Below, in pieces: positions 60,501 to 64,000 of a DNA stretch of 64,000 nt. How positions within the stretch are numbered: the first letter of the stretch is position 1; each line of letters starts with the position of its first letter. This DNA is from Lineus longissimus (taxonomy: Eukaryota; Nemertea; Pilidiophora; Heteronemertea; Lineidae): the NCBI RefSeq assembly GCF_910592395.1, contig NC_088322.1, positions 11,465,431-11,529,430 on the forward strand. Direction: 5' to 3'. A model generated the notes under the pieces. It was not told the origin of the DNA. It did no database searches and saw only the letters and a list, made by a program, of their open reading frames with translations. Both the position numbers and the translations under genes were made by a program.

Positions 60501-63500
60501 CAAAAAATGAACAGAAAAGAGACCAGATTTCTATTATTAAAAAAAAGATGTTACTCTCATTTTCAGATGAACACAAAGGAAATCTTTGCAATAATTTAAA
60601 TGTGATTTATCATGGAATTCTGTAATGTGACCTACAAGTTGTACGTGCTGTCACTATAGTGCATTGCGCAAAAACCTTTAAGTTAAAGAAAGTTTGGGTA
60701 GATAGTTTGATATCATCCGAGGTAAAAGGCGACATTCAACTTCACACTTTAACCCCAACCTATCCTGCAGCCTTTCAGAAGAACTCAGATGGGCAACTCA
60801 TTCAGCGGTCCAACCTGAACAAATCTGACCAGTACCCATTTTATTACCAATTTCAGACCAATAACCAATTTTTTTCACCAACAGGAGTCAAGGCAAGCAC
60901 AAGACATTGAATGGTAGAGCTCCTAAGTACTTGAATTGGAACAGTTTCTTGATTAATTTTTACCTCCAGCTACGAAGACAAAAAGTTCCAAAAGAATGCT
61001 GGCCAAACAATGCTGCACAAAAGAGGACCCCAGCTCCCCTTCTGAAGTTCCTGACCTGTGTCCACTCGCACTCCAAGGCCACGTAACTCCCCATCACCGA
61101 AACTCCCAATCTCTATAACACCGCATCTCCAGACAACTCCAAATGAGCCCAAAAATACCCAAAGAGACAATGTCGGGGTAGTCACCCCTGCCGGGAGGTC
61201 GTGTCCCAAACAATCAGGACAGCGTCCAGTGATCGGGAGACAATCGAATGCATCATGGCCTGAGGAGCTGGCGTAACCCATTGTTACAAGTTGCCATGGA
61301 GGTTTTTCTAACCCTAAGGTTTTGGGAGGCATCTAGAGTTAAGGGACCATTAGAATCAAAAGCGTTTGATGAGAATGTGGGACTGGAGACTGGTCTCCAT
61401 TTCATGTGCTTCAGGCCTGCTCTCTTATGACGAATACTGGCCTAGGACACCATCCTGACCTCAAAGCTCTGATATGGCTCTGTGGTGGACGTTTCTAGAA
61501 CAGCCAACTTTGTTACCGAAAACCGACTGCCCAACACGCATCTAAACATTTGGAATGCAGAGGAAGAAAAAGTACTAAAGACCCTGAACGACAGTGGAAC
61601 ACCATCATTTTGGAGGCAATTTCTGGCTTATATTTGCCAAAGTTGAACACTCTGAGAAGATGACAATCAAAGATCTCACTCAAACATTCATCAAGAGTCG
61701 ACTTCTCCACAAAAGACGCTCCATACATGTTGGCAACACCGAGACAAAGATGCAGGAAACAACGCAACCATGCCCCGGAAATAGACAAGACGATACTTCA
61801 TCAATCTGTCCCCTACACCAACAACCACCAACCTGATAATTAAAACCCCGGGGACTACTTTTCATCCTGGCGTAAAATTTCATCTAAACCCTCGTAAATT
61901 ATTGATTTGACTCGAATTATTACTGTTCATAGCTCATTTTCCTGTATGATGGGTGTGGTGTCTTTTCTATAGTTTGCACCGATGCATATTAATTGTAAAT
62001 TTTTGCATGAAAATCTGAGCAATTTAACCCATCTGCGAGCCGAGTTGACTGATTCATGATATTAATTGTGGTGAAGGTCAATCAGCTGAATATTAGGAAA
62101 ATATTTCATTTCATCGCGTCAGAGGCCATTTTAATAAAGCTCTTGTCAGATTTGATCCCACATTCTTAAGACATGACAAGGCAAATCTAATTACAAAACA
62201 GATGGAGTTATGAAGCGACCTTTTTTGTTCCGGCTCAATTCATATTCTAAGAATGATTTCAAATAAGCGTATTAGACTTGTGAAAAGAATCAAACCAATG
62301 AGTTTATCACTGTGCAGTGCACAACTTTGAGGGCCAAGTGAAGTCAAATCATAATTCATTTCGAAATATTGACTCACAAACATGTGAGCTCAGGTTTTGC
62401 TCATTATCTGCTCTTTAGACAATATTAAAGTGAGTCGTATTTGAATTGTAGGTGGAAACCGGAACACCCACAGGAAATCATAAATTGACATTTTGCTAAA
62501 AATAGGTCACTGAAAATAACGGCTATCAACAGTATTAGTTTTTTCAAGGGTTTATTGCTGTGATTTTCATTACATTTTGTTCGTTCAAACAACATTTCAG
62601 CCAGGTGAATATATTATTTATGGTTTCGACAGATACCATTACCACGTCAAGCAAATATTTGACCCCAATAATTCCCGTCGCTTGCAACATTTTGATGATT
62701 TTTACACAGCAGACGTGCCATGTTAATATTTATCCAATGATATTATCCGTTTTTGCAGACATGACTAAACATCTCTGTTAATTTCCAATGTGTTTATACG
62801 GGCTACCGACCGATGATGATTCTAGTGTTATGGTGATATATGCATTTGCGGTCTGGTCGTCAACGAAATTGAATAGAATACATGCATCTGATGAACATTT
62901 CCAACAATGCGTATGATGTTAAGCACTCGTTACTGGGAAAATCCAGTAATGTCATGATTGTGAACTCAGTACATAAATGTTCATGATCAGTCATTCTGAA
63001 TTTCAAGAAGAAAATGATCATGATCAATCTATCTGAATAACATGACTTTGGAATCATGACTGCCAATGCCGGTGAGAAATTTTAGGGTGCTAGCGTTTTG
63101 TAACTGAGAAAAAATGAAGCCGCAAGCATTGTTTAGGACAGACATGAGCGACTAGTCAAGCTAGGCCTCTTCGTATTGTTCTTCACCATGTCACGACCGA
63201 CCAAGTATACCGACACGCATAAAGCCCTGGGAGACCAGCTGCAAGCTCCTGTCATAAAATGGAACTTAAACTTCCCTTCTGTATGAACATCTGCATGAAT
63301 TCTGTACTGACTCCAATCGCAATAATCTAGTATTTCTATAGCTAGTGTCAGAATCTGGCATTTTACAATAGGGAAGACTTGTCTTGGAAAATGCTAAAAA
63401 ACAAGTGTAAATCCAAACAAATTTCCCTTTTAGATGCAAATCTTACTACACTTTTGAAGGAAGACAACAAAAATCAAAAGCAAATGAAATCCTGAAAAAA

Positions 63501-64000
63501 AAAAAAAAATTTCCAATTTCCTAAAATCTCATTTCCTACCAACAACTACCACAGGTTTCCAGGAAATCTGACCAAATAGTTCCATTTATATCCTTTCGAT
63601 CAAAATTTCCAAAATCTCACCAAATCCTTCAACAAACTCGCCTGTCATCCTCGCATAATCTTGAATCATCAAACGATGACCACGCATCCCGTTTACAAAC
63701 ATGGCTACCCATGCACGCCTAACGAGACCCGACCAAGATGCGTGACTTGCTCCTGTCAATGTGTCTCCCGCTTCAGAAACATCCTTTGTTCTCCCATCAT
63801 GCACTGCTCCGAAGTTCAACTTAGCGGATCAGAATCGTGATATGTGAAAATTTTGTTCCAATCTTTGCACCCGGGTTACAAATGAAACAGTTAGAAAACA
63901 GCGATATAGTGAATCTGGATGTGCCAGCTCTTCAACATGTCACTGGTGGCAGCGATTTTTATTGCCAGGTAGCAAGGTATGCCTGACTTTTTGTAAGAGA
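57577..64000. other. Right end: probable hyccin intron or upstream region
   Basis: No hyccin N-terminal exon was recognised. It holds a diverged duplication at about 58527-58575 / 58612-58660 (TGTGTCAATGTCCCCACATC), another at about 59275 / 59399 (AAAGCATTGTGGG, then TTTGACTTCAAA-like), and an A run near 63497. Minus-strand ORFs of up to 120 codons (60970-61332, 61513-61788, 63586-63819) carry no known motif. Confidence 0.45.

Noticed and set aside
63586-63819. 77-codon minus-strand ORF as a hyccin N-terminal exon
   Set aside because: Its sequence shows none of the expected hyccin N-terminal features.

Overview
The window is animal nuclear DNA. Genes are cut into many exons with GT/AG introns, exon phases join cleanly, intergenic DNA is AT-rich, and repeats (inverted-repeat elements, SINE-like pieces, minisatellites) are abundant. 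Protein similarity and repeat content suggest a marine invertebrate, but the sequence alone does not fix the phylum. There are no bacterial-style operons.

Three genes are recognisable, all on the minus strand. (1) At 12466-14500 is the large first coding exon of a neurabin/spinophilin-type scaffold (PPP1R9 family). Its PP1-binding, PDZ and coiled-coil exons are not found here and would lie to the left. A second long ORF at 8200-9164 ends in a splice donor of the same phase. It may be an alternative first exon of the same gene or a separate gene. (2) At 37415-42926 is a complete 15-exon puromycin-sensitive aminopeptidase (NPEPPS). Its exons join without a frame error into 916 residues, with GAMEN, HEXXH-X18-E and the catalytic tyrosine intact. 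(3) At 49372-57576 are the last six exons (402 residues) of a hyccin/FAM126 gene, the PI4KA-complex subunit. It has a probable 3' UTR of about 3 kb at 46.1-49.4 kb, and its N-terminal exons lie beyond the right edge or were not recognised.

The rest is repeat-rich. Items of note: a 28-bp minisatellite (about 29 copies) capped by inverted repeats (20.48-21.34 kb); an ~800-bp tandem duplication whose second copy carries a 444-bp inverted-repeat insertion with a 4-bp target duplication (27.9-29.9 kb); a composite repeat in four copies containing 33-bp units (26.4 and 32.6-34.6 kb); a degenerate LINE reverse-transcriptase tail (26.7-26.9 kb); a 68-bp tandem array (35.8-36.0 kb); and a nest of elements at 43.0-46.0 kb with a dispersed repeat just upstream of NPEPPS, a zinc-finger relic, tRNA-like sequences and a 1.1-kb inverted-repeat element filled with a degenerate repeat.

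The three genes share no obvious pathway: actin/PP1 scaffolding, cytosolic peptide turnover and plasma-membrane PI4P synthesis. I see no convincing new multi-gene system. The best leads are the inverted-repeat-capped satellite elements, the possible alternative neurabin promoter, and the structured, duplicated 28-30 kb segment.
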